Source of the DNA: Actinomadura cremea
GTDB lineage: Bacteria; Actinomycetota; Actinomycetes; Streptosporangiales; Streptosporangiaceae
Direction: 5' to 3'
Assembly (NCBI RefSeq): GCF_014648495.1
Contig: NZ_BMRF01000001.1
Location: forward strand, 434,001 to 498,000
DNA: 64,000 bases
Below are positions 1-8,421 of this stretch, one piece after another (the stretch's first letter is position 1; each line of letters begins with the position of its first letter). The position numbers were made by a program, and so were the translations under genes. Below the pieces are notes generated by a model that worked only from the letters and a program-made list of their open reading frames with translations, searched no databases and was not told the origin of the DNA.

Positions 1-966
1 GTCGACGGTGAGGTGAACGTTCGGCGGGCTGCTGTCGGTGTTGATCCCGCTGACGTACTCGTCCCAGTTGTCGAGCTTCCACGCGTCGCGTGGGGCGTCG
101 CGGAACTCGATGTACTCGCGCATGGAGTCGACGTCGCACCGGACCCAGATGACGGCGACGTCCACGCCCTTGGCCTTGCATCGGTTGGTGAGACGGCTCA
201 ACCAAGCGTCGTCGTTCAATTCGGCGATGAACGGGGCGGTGAGGATGGTCGATATGCCGCAATCGATGTTGTCGTTGGCGGTGTCCATGAGGCACTTGTA
301 TTCGAGTGGCCTCACCTGGTTCAGGTAGAGGTCGGTGTGACGGTCGTGGGGGTCGCCGTCCAGAGAGACCAAGAGGCGTTCGGTGAGGCGGCGGGTGAGC
401 GAGTCCTTGTCCAGGAACGCCCATCCGGAGACGTCGCCGAGGAAGCGGGCGAACTCGGTTTTGCCCGACCCGGCGTAGCCTGCGACCAGGACGAGCGTGG
501 TCGTTGCAAGGCTGCCGCTCATCGCTCGTCCACGCCATGCGTTCACCACGCGGGCCTTCAGGGCGTCGCCTGCTGTCGGGTCCTGGCCCTGGCTGGGGTC
601 GGACACCCGGTCGAGTCCGTCGGAGATCGCCGATGCCGCTTCTTCGGTGGATGCCGGGTTCAGCGGGTCGGGGAGCGGAAGCGTCAGGTCTCCGCTCTCC
701 TCGGCGGGAAGCGCGCGACGAAACCCAAGCTCAGGCTCGGTCGCCTCGTACATGAGGCAGTACGCGCGGCGGTAGTGCGGTCCGGGGTAGACGTTGCCGT
801 TCTCGTGCTGCCAGAGCGTTTGGAAGTTCGCCGCGACGCGTAGCCCTCCGCGCTCGGCGACCAGGCGCAGCTTGTCACCGGCGGCCTCAAGGCTGAGCCC
901 GTGGTTCTCGCGACGCTCGCGCAGCTTGGCAGGCTGCCATCCGGGGCGCTGCTTGGTCGTGGTCAT
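1..966 (-). CDS. XRE-type HTH / P-loop kinase fusion (C-terminus outside window)
   Basis: The frame is open from an ATG at 966 to the left edge of the window, 322 codons without a stop, so the C-terminus is missing. GGAG lies about 11 nt upstream of the ATG. Residues about 12-75 look like a Cro/C1-type helix-turn-helix. A linker follows, then a P-loop kinase domain with Walker A GYAGSGKT at 163-170 and FLDKDS just after it, as in zeta-toxin or small-molecule-kinase-like P-loop proteins. It sits on the same strand as the GntR gene at the variable end of the AICE, where accessory or regulatory genes usually lie. The kinase substrate cannot be told. It could be a regulator with an NTPase sensor or a toxin-like kinase. 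Confidence 0.7.
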   Translation of the reverse strand, partial: MTTTKQRPGWQPAKLRERRENHGLSLEAAGDKLRLVAERGGLRVAANFQTLWQHENGNVYPGPHYRRAYCLMYEATEPELGFRRALPAEESGDLTLPLPDPLNPASTEEAASAISDGLDRVSDPSQGQDPTAGDALKARVVNAWRGRAMSGSLATTTLVLVAGYAGSGKTEFARFLGDVSGWAFLDKDSLTRRLTERLLVSLDGDPHDRHTDLYLNQVRPLEYKCLMDTANDNIDCGISTILTAPFIAELNDDAWLSRLTNRCKAKGVDVAVIWVRCDVDSMREYIEFRDAPRDAWKLDNWDEYVSGINTDSSPPNVHLTVD

Positions 967-1227
967 ACCGGCTTCTCCGTTCACCTGGGGATATGAACAG
1001 TTTTATGATCATCTTCTGCGCTCTGTGAAAGCGCATGTATAAGCCGATGTGAAAGAAGTCGGCGACGCCTTCATGATGGGCTCGCTCTGCCTGCACCACC
1101 GAAAATCACTGTGTGCCGAACGGGAGAAAAGATCACGGCGAGAGGCGTTCAGCGGTGGCGGCAGGCAGCGAGCAAGGGCGAACCGTGCAAGAACAGTTGG
1201 AACTGATCCTTGCCGAGTTGGACGAAC

Positions 1228-1611
1228 TCATCTGCCGGACCGGTCAGCTTTCGGATGCTCTGAGAACACGGTCTGCTCGATCCGGGCAACCCGGTCGCCC
1301 AGCTCGCGGACGGCGGCGAGTACTTCCGTGAGCTGCTTCATGGTGACGTCGTCGGCGACGGGGGCCGGTTGTGGCTGGGCGTCGCCCTGGTCGCGGACGA
1401 ACACGCCCTTGCCCTGCTGGCCGACGATCAAGCCCTCGGTCCGCAACACGCTGATGGCCGACTTCACCATCCCCGCGGATGCCTCGTACTGCTCGCGCAA
1501 GCGGGCCGTCGACGGCAGGGCCGCGCCGGGGCCTAGGCGTCCATCGCCGATCTGCTGCCGCAGGTCATCGGCGATCTGGAGATATCCGGGCCGTCCGGTC
1601 CGCTCGACCAT
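1228..1611 (-). CDS. Small GntR-family repressor of the AICE
   Basis: This 127-residue protein has an N-terminal GntR winged helix-turn-helix (residues about 8-72, with YLQIADDLRQQI and LPSTARLREQYEAS motifs). Only a short coiled-coil tail follows, and there is no ligand-binding domain. Such proteins (KorSA/TraR type in Streptomyces elements) repress the pra/tra/rep operon. It is transcribed divergently from the conjugation-replication operon starting at 1748. The shared gap holds inverted and direct repeats around a TTGACA box, which fits autoregulation plus control of the operon. The family assignment is secure; the KorSA-like role is inferred from position. Confidence 0.8.
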   Translation of the reverse strand: MVERTGRPGYLQIADDLRQQIGDGRLGPGAALPSTARLREQYEASAGMVKSAISVLRTEGLIVGQQGKGVFVRDQGDAQPQPAPVADDVTMKQLTEVLAAVRELGDRVARIEQTVFSEHPKADRSGR

Positions 1612-1659
1612 CGTCCGCCTTCCCTCGGGGGCTGTTCTCCAAGTTCAGCACAGCTCATC

Positions 1660-1721
1660 GACCAAGAAAACCAGGGCGACCTTGACAACTTGGTCGTCTA
1701 AGTCGACTATGTTGCCTAAGT
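1660..1721 (+). promoter_or_regulatory. Candidate AICE operon promoter with operator repeats
   Basis: TTGACA at 1682-1687 is followed after 17 nt by GACTAT at 1705-1710, about 38 nt before the ATG at 1748. An inverted repeat GACCAAG (1660-1666) / CTTGGTC (1689-1695) flanks the -35 box. CTAAGT occurs twice, at 1698-1703 and 1716-1721, around the -10 region. Position and symmetry suggest binding by the divergently encoded GntR protein. The promoter call is by eye only. Confidence 0.4.
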
Positions 1722-1747
1722 GGTTCGCACGACTTCGGAGGTTCTAC

Positions 1748-2131
1748 ATGCGCAACATCCCGGTGGACACGTCGGCGCTGACGTTCGTGTGCGTCTCGCC
1801 GCCGCGTCCGAAGCTGGTCAGTCAGGAGACGGGGGAGGTGAAGGTGGACCGGCAGGGCAACACGGTGTTCACGGTGGGCTTGTCGGTCGCGGACTCGGCG
1901 GGGCGGGTCGACCTGCTCAACGTCGCGGTGTCGGGTGACCAGGCCGTGAACGTCGGCCAGATCGTCGCGCCGGTCGGCCTGGTGGCGTTCCCGTGGGACG
2001 CGGTGCTTGGTGGTGAGCGGCGGTCGGGGGTGGCGTTCCGCGCCGACCGCATCGACTCCGTGGCCGTCCCGTCGGGCGGTCCCTCGTCGGGCCAGTCGGC
2101 GGCGGTGCCGTCCGGCTCGGGCGTGGCCTGA
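1748..2131 (+). CDS. SCO3933-type AICE regulatory protein (Pra-like)
   Basis: This 127-residue soluble protein starts at ATG 1748, preceded by CGGAGG with good spacing. Sequence such as NIPVDTSALTFVC near the start and a small beta-rich body resemble the SCO3933 family of actinomycete mobile-element regulators. Those are often annotated as activators of plasmid replication, integration and excision. It is the first gene of the operon, directly upstream of the TraSA-like translocase, which is the usual location. The last 20 residues are Ser/Gly/Pro-rich. No catalytic motif is visible. The Pra-like role is inferred from family and position. Confidence 0.6.
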   Translation: MRNIPVDTSALTFVCVSPPRPKLVSQETGEVKVDRQGNTVFTVGLSVADSAGRVDLLNVAVSGDQAVNVGQIVAPVGLVAFPWDAVLGGERRSGVAFRADRIDSVAVPSGGPSSGQSAAVPSGSGVA

Positions 2132-2146
2132 GCGGCGGGTGCGGTC

Positions 2147-3490
2147 ATGACTGACACGCTGATGTGGCTCGGGGCTCTGGCCGTCGTGGTGGCGGCCGGG
2201 CTCTGGGCCTGGCGCCGGTGGCATCCGGCCTCGTTCTGGTACGGCGTCGGATTCCCGTTCCGCGCGGTGCTGGTCTACGGCACGTGGCATCACGTCGCCT
2301 CCGGCTGCAAGCTGACCCGCCGCCGTCGCCGGTTCCGGCTGACGCTGGACGCGGTTCCGGTGGTGGGGCCTGCGGCCCGGTCGGCGGCGACGGTGGTCGA
2401 GCAGAAGCGGCGGGTGCGGCGGGTCGACGTCGAGCGCGCCCCGCGGCTGGGGCTGCTGCGTCCGACCCGGCGGGGCTGGCGCATGCGGCTGCGCCTGCAC
2501 GACGGGCAGGTCCCCGGCGACTACGAACGCGCGGCGGAGGGGATCGCGCACGCCTGGCGCGTCCACTCGGTGCGGGTGGTCGACGTGTGCCCCGGCTTCG
2601 TCACCCTGCACGCCACGATGGACGACCCGCTCGTCCTGGTCGATGGGGAACCTGAGACGGGTGAGCTGCTGGTGGTGCGTCCGGGGAAGCTGGAGAACGG
2701 GCGAGACTGGGTGATCGACTTCCGCACTGTCCCGCACTGGCTCAACGCCGGGGCCACGCAGTCGGGCAAGTCCAACCTCGCCAACGCCATCATCAAGGGC
2801 CTGGCCCCTCAGCCCGTCGCCCTGATCGGCTTCGACCTCAAGGGCGGTGTCGAGTTCACCCCGTACGCGCCGCGCCTGTCGGCGCTGGCCACCTCGCGCG
2901 GTGAGTCGGTCGAGTTGCTGGGCGACCTGGTGGGCGAAGTCGAGTCCCGCATGGTCCTGTGCCGCTCCCACGGGGTGCGCAACGTGTGGGGGCTGCCCGA
3001 GGACGTCCGGCCGGTGCCGGTGGTGGTCTTGGTCGACGAGGTGGCCGAACTGTTCCTGATGGCCGACAAGGCCGAGAAAGACCAGGTCCACAAGACCGCA
3101 ACGGCGCTGCTGCGGGTCGCGCAACTCGGGCGGGCGTTCGGCGTCCACCTGGTCGTCTGCGGGCAACGCATCGGCTCCGACCTCGGCCCCGGTGTCACCG
3201 CGCTGCGCGCCCAGATGTCCGGGCGGGTGTGCCACCGGGTCAACGACCCCGAGACGGCGAACATGGCGCTCGGCGACATCAGCCCGGAAGCGACCGACGT
3301 CGCCCGGCAGATCCCCGCCGAGTCCCCCGGCGTGTGCGTGGTCGCCGGACAGGACGGCGCGTGGCAGCGGGCCCGGTCGGTGTTCGTCCCCGAATCCGCG
3401 GCCGAACACTCGGCCCTTGAGTACGCGCATCTCGCGCCGGACTGGGCGGCGCTGGTCGGCTCGGTCCCCACCGTCCACCCGGCCGCATAA
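2147..3490 (+). CDS. traSA: FtsK/SpoIIIE-type conjugal DNA translocase (TraSA/TraB-like)
   Basis: This 447-residue protein has one or two membrane segments near the N-terminus (about residues 5-22 and 30-45) and an FtsK-like motor domain with Walker A GATQSGKS at 202-209. A hydrophobic Walker B strand ends in VVVLVDEVAEL, followed by an FtsK-type region with GRAFGVHLVVCGQR. In AICEs this protein alone moves double-stranded plasmid DNA between mycelia by recognising a clt site as a ring-shaped pump. It is the single largest transfer gene here, starts 15 nt after the SCO3933-type gene, and is followed by Spd-type genes. No relaxase or type IV secretion genes are present, as expected. Confidence 0.88.
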   Translation: MTDTLMWLGALAVVVAAGLWAWRRWHPASFWYGVGFPFRAVLVYGTWHHVASGCKLTRRRRRFRLTLDAVPVVGPAARSAATVVEQKRRVRRVDVERAPRLGLLRPTRRGWRMRLRLHDGQVPGDYERAAEGIAHAWRVHSVRVVDVCPGFVTLHATMDDPLVLVDGEPETGELLVVRPGKLENGRDWVIDFRTVPHWLNAGATQSGKSNLANAIIKGLAPQPVALIGFDLKGGVEFTPYAPRLSALATSRGESVELLGDLVGEVESRMVLCRSHGVRNVWGLPEDVRPVPVVVLVDEVAELFLMADKAEKDQVHKTATALLRVAQLGRAFGVHLVVCGQRIGSDLGPGVTALRAQMSGRVCHRVNDPETANMALGDISPEATDVARQIPAESPGVCVVAGQDGAWQRARSVFVPESAAEHSALEYAHLAPDWAALVGSVPTVHPAA

Positions 3491-3587
3491 CTCCGCGCGA
3501 CTCTCCCCCTTTTCCCTGCTCGGCGTGAGCACTTCGCGCCATGTCCCTACCAGGCCCATGCCCGAAACCGTCCTTGGAGACGTCCCG

Positions 3588-3881
3588 ATGGCCACTCGCG
3601 TCCTGACCCTTCGTCCCGCTCCCGGCCCCCGTCCTCGTCCGCGTCGGCGGCTCGTCCCCGTCCCGGTCTCCCCGTCCCTGCTGTCGTCCCCGTCGTCCTC
3701 GGTGGTGCGGGTCGGCTGGGACGAGTGGCGCGGCCTGCACATCGCGGCCTGTGCCCGGTGCGCCGAGTCGCTCGCCTCCTCGCTGCCCGGTGACGTGGAC
3801 GACTGGGCCGACACCCACCGCTGCGACGCCGAACGCGCCGAACTGCTCGCCGAGATCTGCGAGACCCGGCGGGCCGCCTGA
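3588..3881 (+). CDS. Small AICE protein of unknown function
   Basis: A 97-residue protein reads from ATG 3588, which has GGAG about 8 nt upstream. An ATG at 3558 in the same frame has no comparable ribosome binding site. The first half is rich in Arg, Pro and Ser; the second half contains a CxxC (ACARCAES) and a later Cys/His pair (HRCDAERAELL), suggesting a small metal-binding fold. Its stop overlaps the start of the membrane protein gene by one base, so the two are translationally coupled. It sits where mobile actinomycete elements carry small spread or regulatory genes. No function is claimed. Confidence 0.6.
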   Translation: MATRVLTLRPAPGPRPRPRRRLVPVPVSPSLLSSPSSSVVRVGWDEWRGLHIAACARCAESLASSLPGDVDDWADTHRCDAERAELLAEICETRRAA

Positions 3882-4741
3882 TGGGGCGGTCGTTCTCGGC
3901 GGTGGCCGACTCCGGGCCCGTCGTGGTCCTGGCGGGGATCGCGGCGGCGGGGTCGTTCACCCACATCCGCGACACCGCCACCGAACACGGCCAACACGGA
4001 TGGATGTCCTGGGCCATCGCCGTCTGCATCGACCTGACATGCGTGATGGCCGCCGGAGAACGGCAACGCGACAAGCGCACCGGACGAGCCTCGGGGCGGC
4101 TGTCGTGGCCCACGCTCGTCCTGGTCGGCGGCATCCTGCTCTCGCTCGCCGCGAACCTCGCACAAGCTCACCCGTCGGTGTGGGGCTGGATCACCGCGGG
4201 CACTCCGGCGGGCGCGTTCCTCGTCGCGGTCTCCATGCTCGAACGCCGCCGGACGAGCGGGGGGCCGGCCAACCCCTCGGCGGCCCCAGCGGACGCTCCG
4301 CCCCTCGACTCCTCAGCCGTCCCGTCCCCGGAAGCGGCCTCGTCCCCGGTCCCGTCCTCCGCCTCGTCCTCCTCGTCGTCTTCGCCGTGGGTGGTGTGGG
4401 ACGAACGTCCCGCGACCGCTGCGGCCGTCCCGTCCGCCCCCGCTGACGCCTCGCCCGTCGACGGCGAGGACGGCACCGAACCGGACGGCACTGAGGACGA
4501 GCGGGACACCTCGGACGGTGGCGGGGACGCACAGACGGCCATCCCCGTCCCCGTCGACGGACCGGCAGACGAACCGGCGGCTCCGCTGGTGGCCTTCGCC
4601 CGGCGAGTCGCCACCGAACACCACAACGCCCACGGGCGGCCGATCACCCGTGACGCCCTGCGCGCCCGCCTGGGCGTGTCCAACCAGCTCGCATCCGAAC
4701 TGCTCCGCCAGGTCCACACCGAAGCAACCCCCGTCGCCTGA
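3881..4741 (+). CDS. DUF2637/SpdB-like membrane protein
   Basis: This 286-residue protein has about four hydrophobic segments in its first 120 residues, separated by a conserved-looking basic loop (GERQRDKRTGRASG). A long Ser/Pro/Asp-rich linker follows (about 125-225), then a C-terminal segment resembling a winged helix (LRARLGVSNQLASELLRQ). This matches the DUF2637/SpdB-like spread proteins of actinomycete plasmids, which cooperate with TraB-type pumps in intramycelial spread (pocking). The start overlaps the preceding stop. The C-terminal helix-turn-helix-like part is also seen in DUF2637 proteins. The role in spread is inferred. Confidence 0.65.
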   Translation: MGRSFSAVADSGPVVVLAGIAAAGSFTHIRDTATEHGQHGWMSWAIAVCIDLTCVMAAGERQRDKRTGRASGRLSWPTLVLVGGILLSLAANLAQAHPSVWGWITAGTPAGAFLVAVSMLERRRTSGGPANPSAAPADAPPLDSSAVPSPEAASSPVPSSASSSSSSSPWVVWDERPATAAAVPSAPADASPVDGEDGTEPDGTEDERDTSDGGGDAQTAIPVPVDGPADEPAAPLVAFARRVATEHHNAHGRPITRDALRARLGVSNQLASELLRQVHTEATPVA

Positions 4742-4763
4742 CCCCTCTCGGAGGTAACCACCG

Positions 4764-5177
4764 ATGGCCACTCACCACAACACGCTCTCGTCGCCGATCG
4801 TGCCCGGTGACCTGTTCGCCCGACACCAGACCATCACCGGCCTGCGCGCCCTGGCCGACTTCCTCGAGACCAACCCGGCCGTGCCCGTAAGCGAGTACGG
4901 CCAGACCTTTTACGTCTCCACGCGCGAACTCGACGACGCCTCGGCCGTGGCCGCGGTCGACCAGATCGCCGCTCTCCTGGACGTCGACGTCTGCGACGAA
5001 ACCGACCAGGGCGGCCACTACACCGCCCAAAAGAGCTTCGGCCGCATCTCCTACCGCATCCTGCACATCCCCCGGCACGTCTCGGACACCTACGACGCCC
5101 GCGACAGCTACCGCAGCAACATCGTCCTCGACGACACGCCCGACCGGGACAGCGACACCTCCGAGCGGGCGGCCTGA
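4764..5177 (+). CDS. Conserved-type AICE hypothetical protein
   Basis: A 137-residue soluble acidic protein starts at ATG 4764 with GGAGG 10 nt upstream. It has no membrane segment and no motif I recognise. The second half is rich in Asp and Tyr. It lies between the SpdB-like gene and a run of very small ORFs in the tra-rep operon, and its stop overlaps the next start (TGATG at 5175-5179). That implies coupled translation. Similar small proteins of unknown role are common at this position in such elements. Confidence 0.65.
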   Translation: MATHHNTLSSPIVPGDLFARHQTITGLRALADFLETNPAVPVSEYGQTFYVSTRELDDASAVAAVDQIAALLDVDVCDETDQGGHYTAQKSFGRISYRILHIPRHVSDTYDARDSYRSNIVLDDTPDRDSDTSERAA

Positions 5178-5329
5178 TGCCCGCCGGACCCCGCGGCCAC
5201 CTCGTCGCCCTGGCCCCCGCTGTCGGGGCCGTGCGGGGGTGGGCGTGCTGCTCCTGCGGCGGGGGCGGCATCGCCTCCGACGGCCAGACGTGCCCCGACT
5301 GCGGCGGCACCGGCCACTACCCCCACTAG
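5177..5329 (+). CDS. 50-residue zinc-ribbon-like protein
   Basis: ATG 5177 overlaps the previous stop codon. The product has 50 residues and ends with two cysteine clusters: CCSCGGGG and CPDCGGTG. This pattern is like the DnaJ-type CxxCxGxG zinc repeat. The N-terminal half is hydrophobic with a Trp. It belongs to the coupled small-gene run upstream of rep. Function unknown; a zinc-binding accessory factor is likely from the cysteines. Confidence 0.55.
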   Translation: MPAGPRGHLVALAPAVGAVRGWACCSCGGGGIASDGQTCPDCGGTGHYPH

Positions 5330-5341
5330 GAGAACCGACCG

Positions 5342-5497
5342 ATGTTCCTGCGCCGCTGCGGCTTCGTCGCCTTCTGGCTCGTGCTGGGCCTGTTTCTGCT
5401 CCGCAATCCCGAGAACGCCGCACACACCGTCAACGCCATCGGGACCGGGCTCGCGGCCCTGGCCGACGCCCTCTCGACCTTCACCGCCGCCCTTTAG
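5342..5497 (+). CDS. 51-residue single-TM protein
   Basis: ATG 5342 lies 10 nt after AGGAG. The 51-residue product has one strongly hydrophobic segment at about residues 8-21 (FVAFWLVLGLFLLR), preceded by basic residues, and then an Ala/Thr-rich helix. Small one-TM proteins are typical of the Spd group in actinomycete elements, so a part in mating-bridge or spread function is possible. Its stop is at 5495-5497, and the perfect 16-bp inverted repeat starts at the next base, 5498. Confidence 0.5.
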   Translation: MFLRRCGFVAFWLVLGLFLLRNPENAAHTVNAIGTGLAALADALSTFTAAL

Positions 5498-5554
5498 GAC
5501 GCCCCCGGCGCGGCCACCTGAGCCGCCAAGCACACGCGCCGCGCCGGGGGCGTC
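5498..5554. repeat. Perfect 16-bp inverted repeat upstream of rep
   Basis: Bases 5498-5513 are exactly complementary to 5539-5554, with a 25-nt loop. The arms are almost all G/C. The structure lies directly between the small-gene run and the RepSA-like gene. There is no T-run after it. It could end or attenuate the tra transcript before rep, or be part of a replication origin. RNA-level attenuation seems the simplest reading. Confidence 0.7.
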
Positions 5555-5596
5555 GTCCCCCTCACCAACCACTACGGGAAGGGAGACCCGTCCATC

Positions 5597-7012
5597 GTGC
5601 CGCACCCGGCCTCCGTCGTCACCGACGTCGCCGCTCGTGACATGGCCATCCGATACAACCGGGCCGACTTCGCCGCGTGGGCTCGTCGCACTCGCTCAAC
5701 CGGCGGGTGTGCCCAACCGATCCACCTGCGCGGACGAGTCGACCACATCGACCCCCTCACCGGCGCCGTCCTACACCGGTACTCAACCGCGACCGAACCG
5801 GGCGGGACGCTGCGGGTGGCGTGCAAAACCCGGCGCGCGTCGCGGTGCCCGGCGTGTGCGGAGATCTACCGGGCCGACACCTATCAACTCGTCCGGGCGG
5901 GCCTGGTCGGCGGGAAGGGCGTCCCGGCCTCGGTCACCACCCATCCGGCGGCGTTCGTCACCCTCACCGCTCCGTCGTTCGGGCCGGTGCACTCCCGGCG
6001 GGTCGTCGGCGGCAAGGTGCAGCCGTGTCGGCCTCGGCGGGACGGCGGCGACTGCGAGCACGGGCGCCCGGTCTCCTGCGGCGTTCGGCACAGCGAGGAC
6101 GATCCCCGCCTCGGGCAACCCATCTGCCCCGACTGCTTCGACTACCCGGCCGCCGTCCTGTGGAACGCGCACGCCCCCGAACTGTGGCGCCGGTTCACCA
6201 TGGCCTTCCGCCGGTACGTCGCCCGGTCGGCCGGTCTGCGGGTCGGGGAACTGCGCGACGTCCTCACGGTCTCCTTCGCCAAAGTCGCCGAATACCAACG
6301 CCGCGGCCTCGTCCACTTCCACGCCGTCATCCGCCTCGACGGACCCGACGGACCCAACACGCCCCCGCCCTGCTGGGCCACCCTCGACCTCCTCAAGGTG
6401 GCCGTCGAACACGCGGCGAGCGCCGTCAAGGTCACCACCCCCGCTGCGGGCGACGTTCCCGCCCTGGCACACGCGTGGGGCGCACAGATCGACATCCGGC
6501 CCATCACCACATCCGGGGACCTGACCGACACGGCCGTCGCGGGCTACATCGCCAAATACGCAACCAAAGCCGCCGAATGCGTCGGCACCCTCGACCGCCG
6601 CATCCGCGCAACCGACGACGTGACCGAACTCCCCGTCTCCGAACACGCCCGGCGCCTCATCGCCGAATGCCTCCGCCTGGCCGAAGTCGACGAGTTCGCC
6701 CGGCTCCGGCTCGCCGAATGGGCCCACATGCTCGGCTTCCGCGGCCACTTCTCCACCAAATCCCGCCGCTACTCCACCACCCTCGGACGCCTCCGCGCGG
6801 CCCGAGTCGAACACAACGCCCGCGAACACGAGATCACCACCGGGCGCCTACCGCTCACCGACGACGATCACGTCCTCGTCATCTCCCACTGGCGCTACCT
6901 CGGCCAAGGCATGACCCCCGGCGAAGCACTCCTCACCGCTGCCCTCACCGGCAAGCCACTCCCCTCCCTCATCACCAACGAACGGAAACCCGCGTGCCCA
7001 AACTCCTGCTGA
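5597..7012 (+). CDS. repSA: RepSA-like rolling-circle replication initiator (HUH)
   Basis: This 471-residue protein from GTG 5597 has the HUH motif at GLVHFHAVIRLDG (two His) and a downstream Tyr motif GYIAKYATKA, the nicking Tyr/Lys pair. It also carries cysteine clusters (SRCPACAEIY, CEHG, CPDCFDY) likely to bind zinc. This is the RepSA-type initiator of pSAM2-class AICEs, which nicks the double-strand origin and starts rolling-circle replication after excision. A GGGAG lies about 13 nt upstream. The 3' end overlaps xis by 19 bases, so rep, xis and int form one coupled unit. The long hairpin just upstream may set rep expression. Confidence 0.85.
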   Translation: MPHPASVVTDVAARDMAIRYNRADFAAWARRTRSTGGCAQPIHLRGRVDHIDPLTGAVLHRYSTATEPGGTLRVACKTRRASRCPACAEIYRADTYQLVRAGLVGGKGVPASVTTHPAAFVTLTAPSFGPVHSRRVVGGKVQPCRPRRDGGDCEHGRPVSCGVRHSEDDPRLGQPICPDCFDYPAAVLWNAHAPELWRRFTMAFRRYVARSAGLRVGELRDVLTVSFAKVAEYQRRGLVHFHAVIRLDGPDGPNTPPPCWATLDLLKVAVEHAASAVKVTTPAAGDVPALAHAWGAQIDIRPITTSGDLTDTAVAGYIAKYATKAAECVGTLDRRIRATDDVTELPVSEHARRLIAECLRLAEVDEFARLRLAEWAHMLGFRGHFSTKSRRYSTTLGRLRAARVEHNAREHEITTGRLPLTDDDHVLVISHWRYLGQGMTPGEALLTAALTGKPLPSLITNERKPACPNSC

Positions 7013-7179
7013 CCGTCCCCGAAGCGGCCCGCGCCCTCTCGATCTCCCGCAGCAAGCTCTACGAACTCCTCGCCTCCGGCACCGTCCGATCGGTCCGCAT
7101 CGACGGCTCACGCCGCATCCCCATCGACGCCCTCAACGCCTACATCGACACCCTCATGGACATGGAGAACGCCGCCTGA
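6994..7179 (+). CDS. xis: Excisionase (Xis), MerR-like HTH
   Basis: A 61-residue protein starts at GTG 6994 inside the end of rep. The sequence LLLTVPEAARALSISRSKLYELLASG followed by a basic beta-hairpin (VRSVRIDGSRRIPI) is the winged helix of helix-turn-helix excisionases. It would bend DNA at the att sites and direct the integrase toward excision. Its stop overlaps the ATG of int (TGATG), so Xis and Int are translated together, as in other AICEs. Confidence 0.8.
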   Translation: MPKLLLTVPEAARALSISRSKLYELLASGTVRSVRIDGSRRIPIDALNAYIDTLMDMENAA

Positions 7180-8396
7180 TGACCACCCCCCAAAAGCCCA
7201 AAAGCACCAAGCCCAAGCTCCGCGACGGCGTCATGAAGCGCGGCAACACCTGGTCCTACGTCATCCGCGTCACCGACCCCGAAACCGGCGTCTCGAAACC
7301 CAGGTGGGTCGGCGGCTTCCGCACCGAGAACGAAGCGAAGGAAGCGCGGGACGAAGCACGCGTCAAGGCTCGGCGCGGCGAGTACATCGACCGCAACGCC
7401 ATCACCGTGGGCGACTACCTCGACGAGTGGCTCGACGCCCACGCCGTCGAGATCCGGCCTCGTACGCTGGCCAGCTACCGGACGATGATCCGGCTCTACA
7501 TCAAGCCGCACATCGGCGCCCTGCGACTGCAAGCCGTTCGCCCGGCCCGGATCACGAAGCTTTACCGAGACCTCCTCACGAGCGGCGGTGAGGACGGCAA
7601 GGCGCTCAGCGTCTCGACCGTGGCGCGCACCCACGCCATCCTTCGCAAGGCGTTCGGGGACGCGGTTCTCGTAGACGAGATCATTGCGAACAACCCGGTT
7701 GAGCGGGCCAAGCGCCCCAAGGCGGTACTCAACGAACCGGGTGCGGTCTGGACGGCTGCGCAACTGCGGACGTTCCTCGGGGCGGTCCGCCGGCACCGAC
7801 TGTTCGCCTTCTACCACCTGGCCGCGTACACGGGCGCTCGGCGGGGTGAGGTACTCGCCCTGTGCTGGTCAAACGTGGACCTGGAGGCCAAGGAGGTCAC
7901 CATTGCCGGGTCAACGGGCGTGATCGCCGGTAAGCGCATCGAAGGGGCGACCAAGAGCGGCCGGTCCCGCGTGGTGAGCATCGATGACGAGACGGTCGCC
8001 GTCCTCCGTGAGCGCCGTAAGGCCCAGGTCGCGGAGAAGCTGCTCGTCGGGGAGGGCTGGCGCGGTGCTGAGGATGGGTACGTCTTCGCGACGGGGTATG
8101 GCGATCCGATTCACCCGGACTCGGTCGGCTGGCTGATGACCAAGACCATCCGGGCCTGCAACGAGCCGAAGGACGGGCCGCGTCCGGCTGAGCCGCTCCC
8201 CCATGCTCGGGTTCACGACCTGCGGCACGTCCACGCGACGACGCTTCTCCTGGCTGGCGTCCCCGTCCACATCGTTGCCGCTCGGCTCGGGCACGCTGAC
8301 CCGGCGATCACGCTTCGGGTCTACGCGCATGTGGTGCGGTCGGCGGAGACTGCTGCGGCGGACGTCTTCGCGAAGGTCATGGAGGCGGCTTCGTAG
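7179..8396 (+). CDS. int: Tyrosine-recombinase integrase
   Basis: This 405-residue protein has an N-terminal arm-binding region, a SAM-like core-binding domain (about 75-180) and a C-terminal catalytic domain. The catalytic signature is visible: Arg in YTGARRGEVLAL, HDLRHVHATTLL with the HxxR, a later His in RLGHADPAITLRVYAHV, and the Tyr nucleophile in the same segment. It integrates the element into, and with Xis excises it from, a tRNA gene. It is the last gene of the element and ends 66 bases from tRNA-Thr, which is expected if that tRNA's 3' half is the attachment site. Confidence 0.92.
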   Translation: MTTPQKPKSTKPKLRDGVMKRGNTWSYVIRVTDPETGVSKPRWVGGFRTENEAKEARDEARVKARRGEYIDRNAITVGDYLDEWLDAHAVEIRPRTLASYRTMIRLYIKPHIGALRLQAVRPARITKLYRDLLTSGGEDGKALSVSTVARTHAILRKAFGDAVLVDEIIANNPVERAKRPKAVLNEPGAVWTAAQLRTFLGAVRRHRLFAFYHLAAYTGARRGEVLALCWSNVDLEAKEVTIAGSTGVIAGKRIEGATKSGRSRVVSIDDETVAVLRERRKAQVAEKLLVGEGWRGAEDGYVFATGYGDPIHPDSVGWLMTKTIRACNEPKDGPRPAEPLPHARVHDLRHVHATTLLLAGVPVHIVAARLGHADPAITLRVYAHVVRSAETAAADVFAKVMEAAS

Positions 8397-8400
8397 CCCG

Positions 8401-8421
8401 TGTTAGCAAGCCTGTTAGCAA
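8401..8421. repeat. Short direct repeat between int and tRNA
   Basis: TGTTAGCAA occurs at 8401-8409 and again at 8413-8421. Its place between the integrase stop and the tRNA suggests arm-type binding sites for the recombinase, but nothing beyond position supports this. Confidence 0.4.

Noticed and set aside
1655-4171. Long reverse-strand ORF (838 codons) over the tra genes
   Set aside because: It is antisense to the translocase, SpdB-like and small genes and is a G/C-rich Arg/Pro/His-rich shadow. The forward genes have clear motifs and ribosome binding sites.
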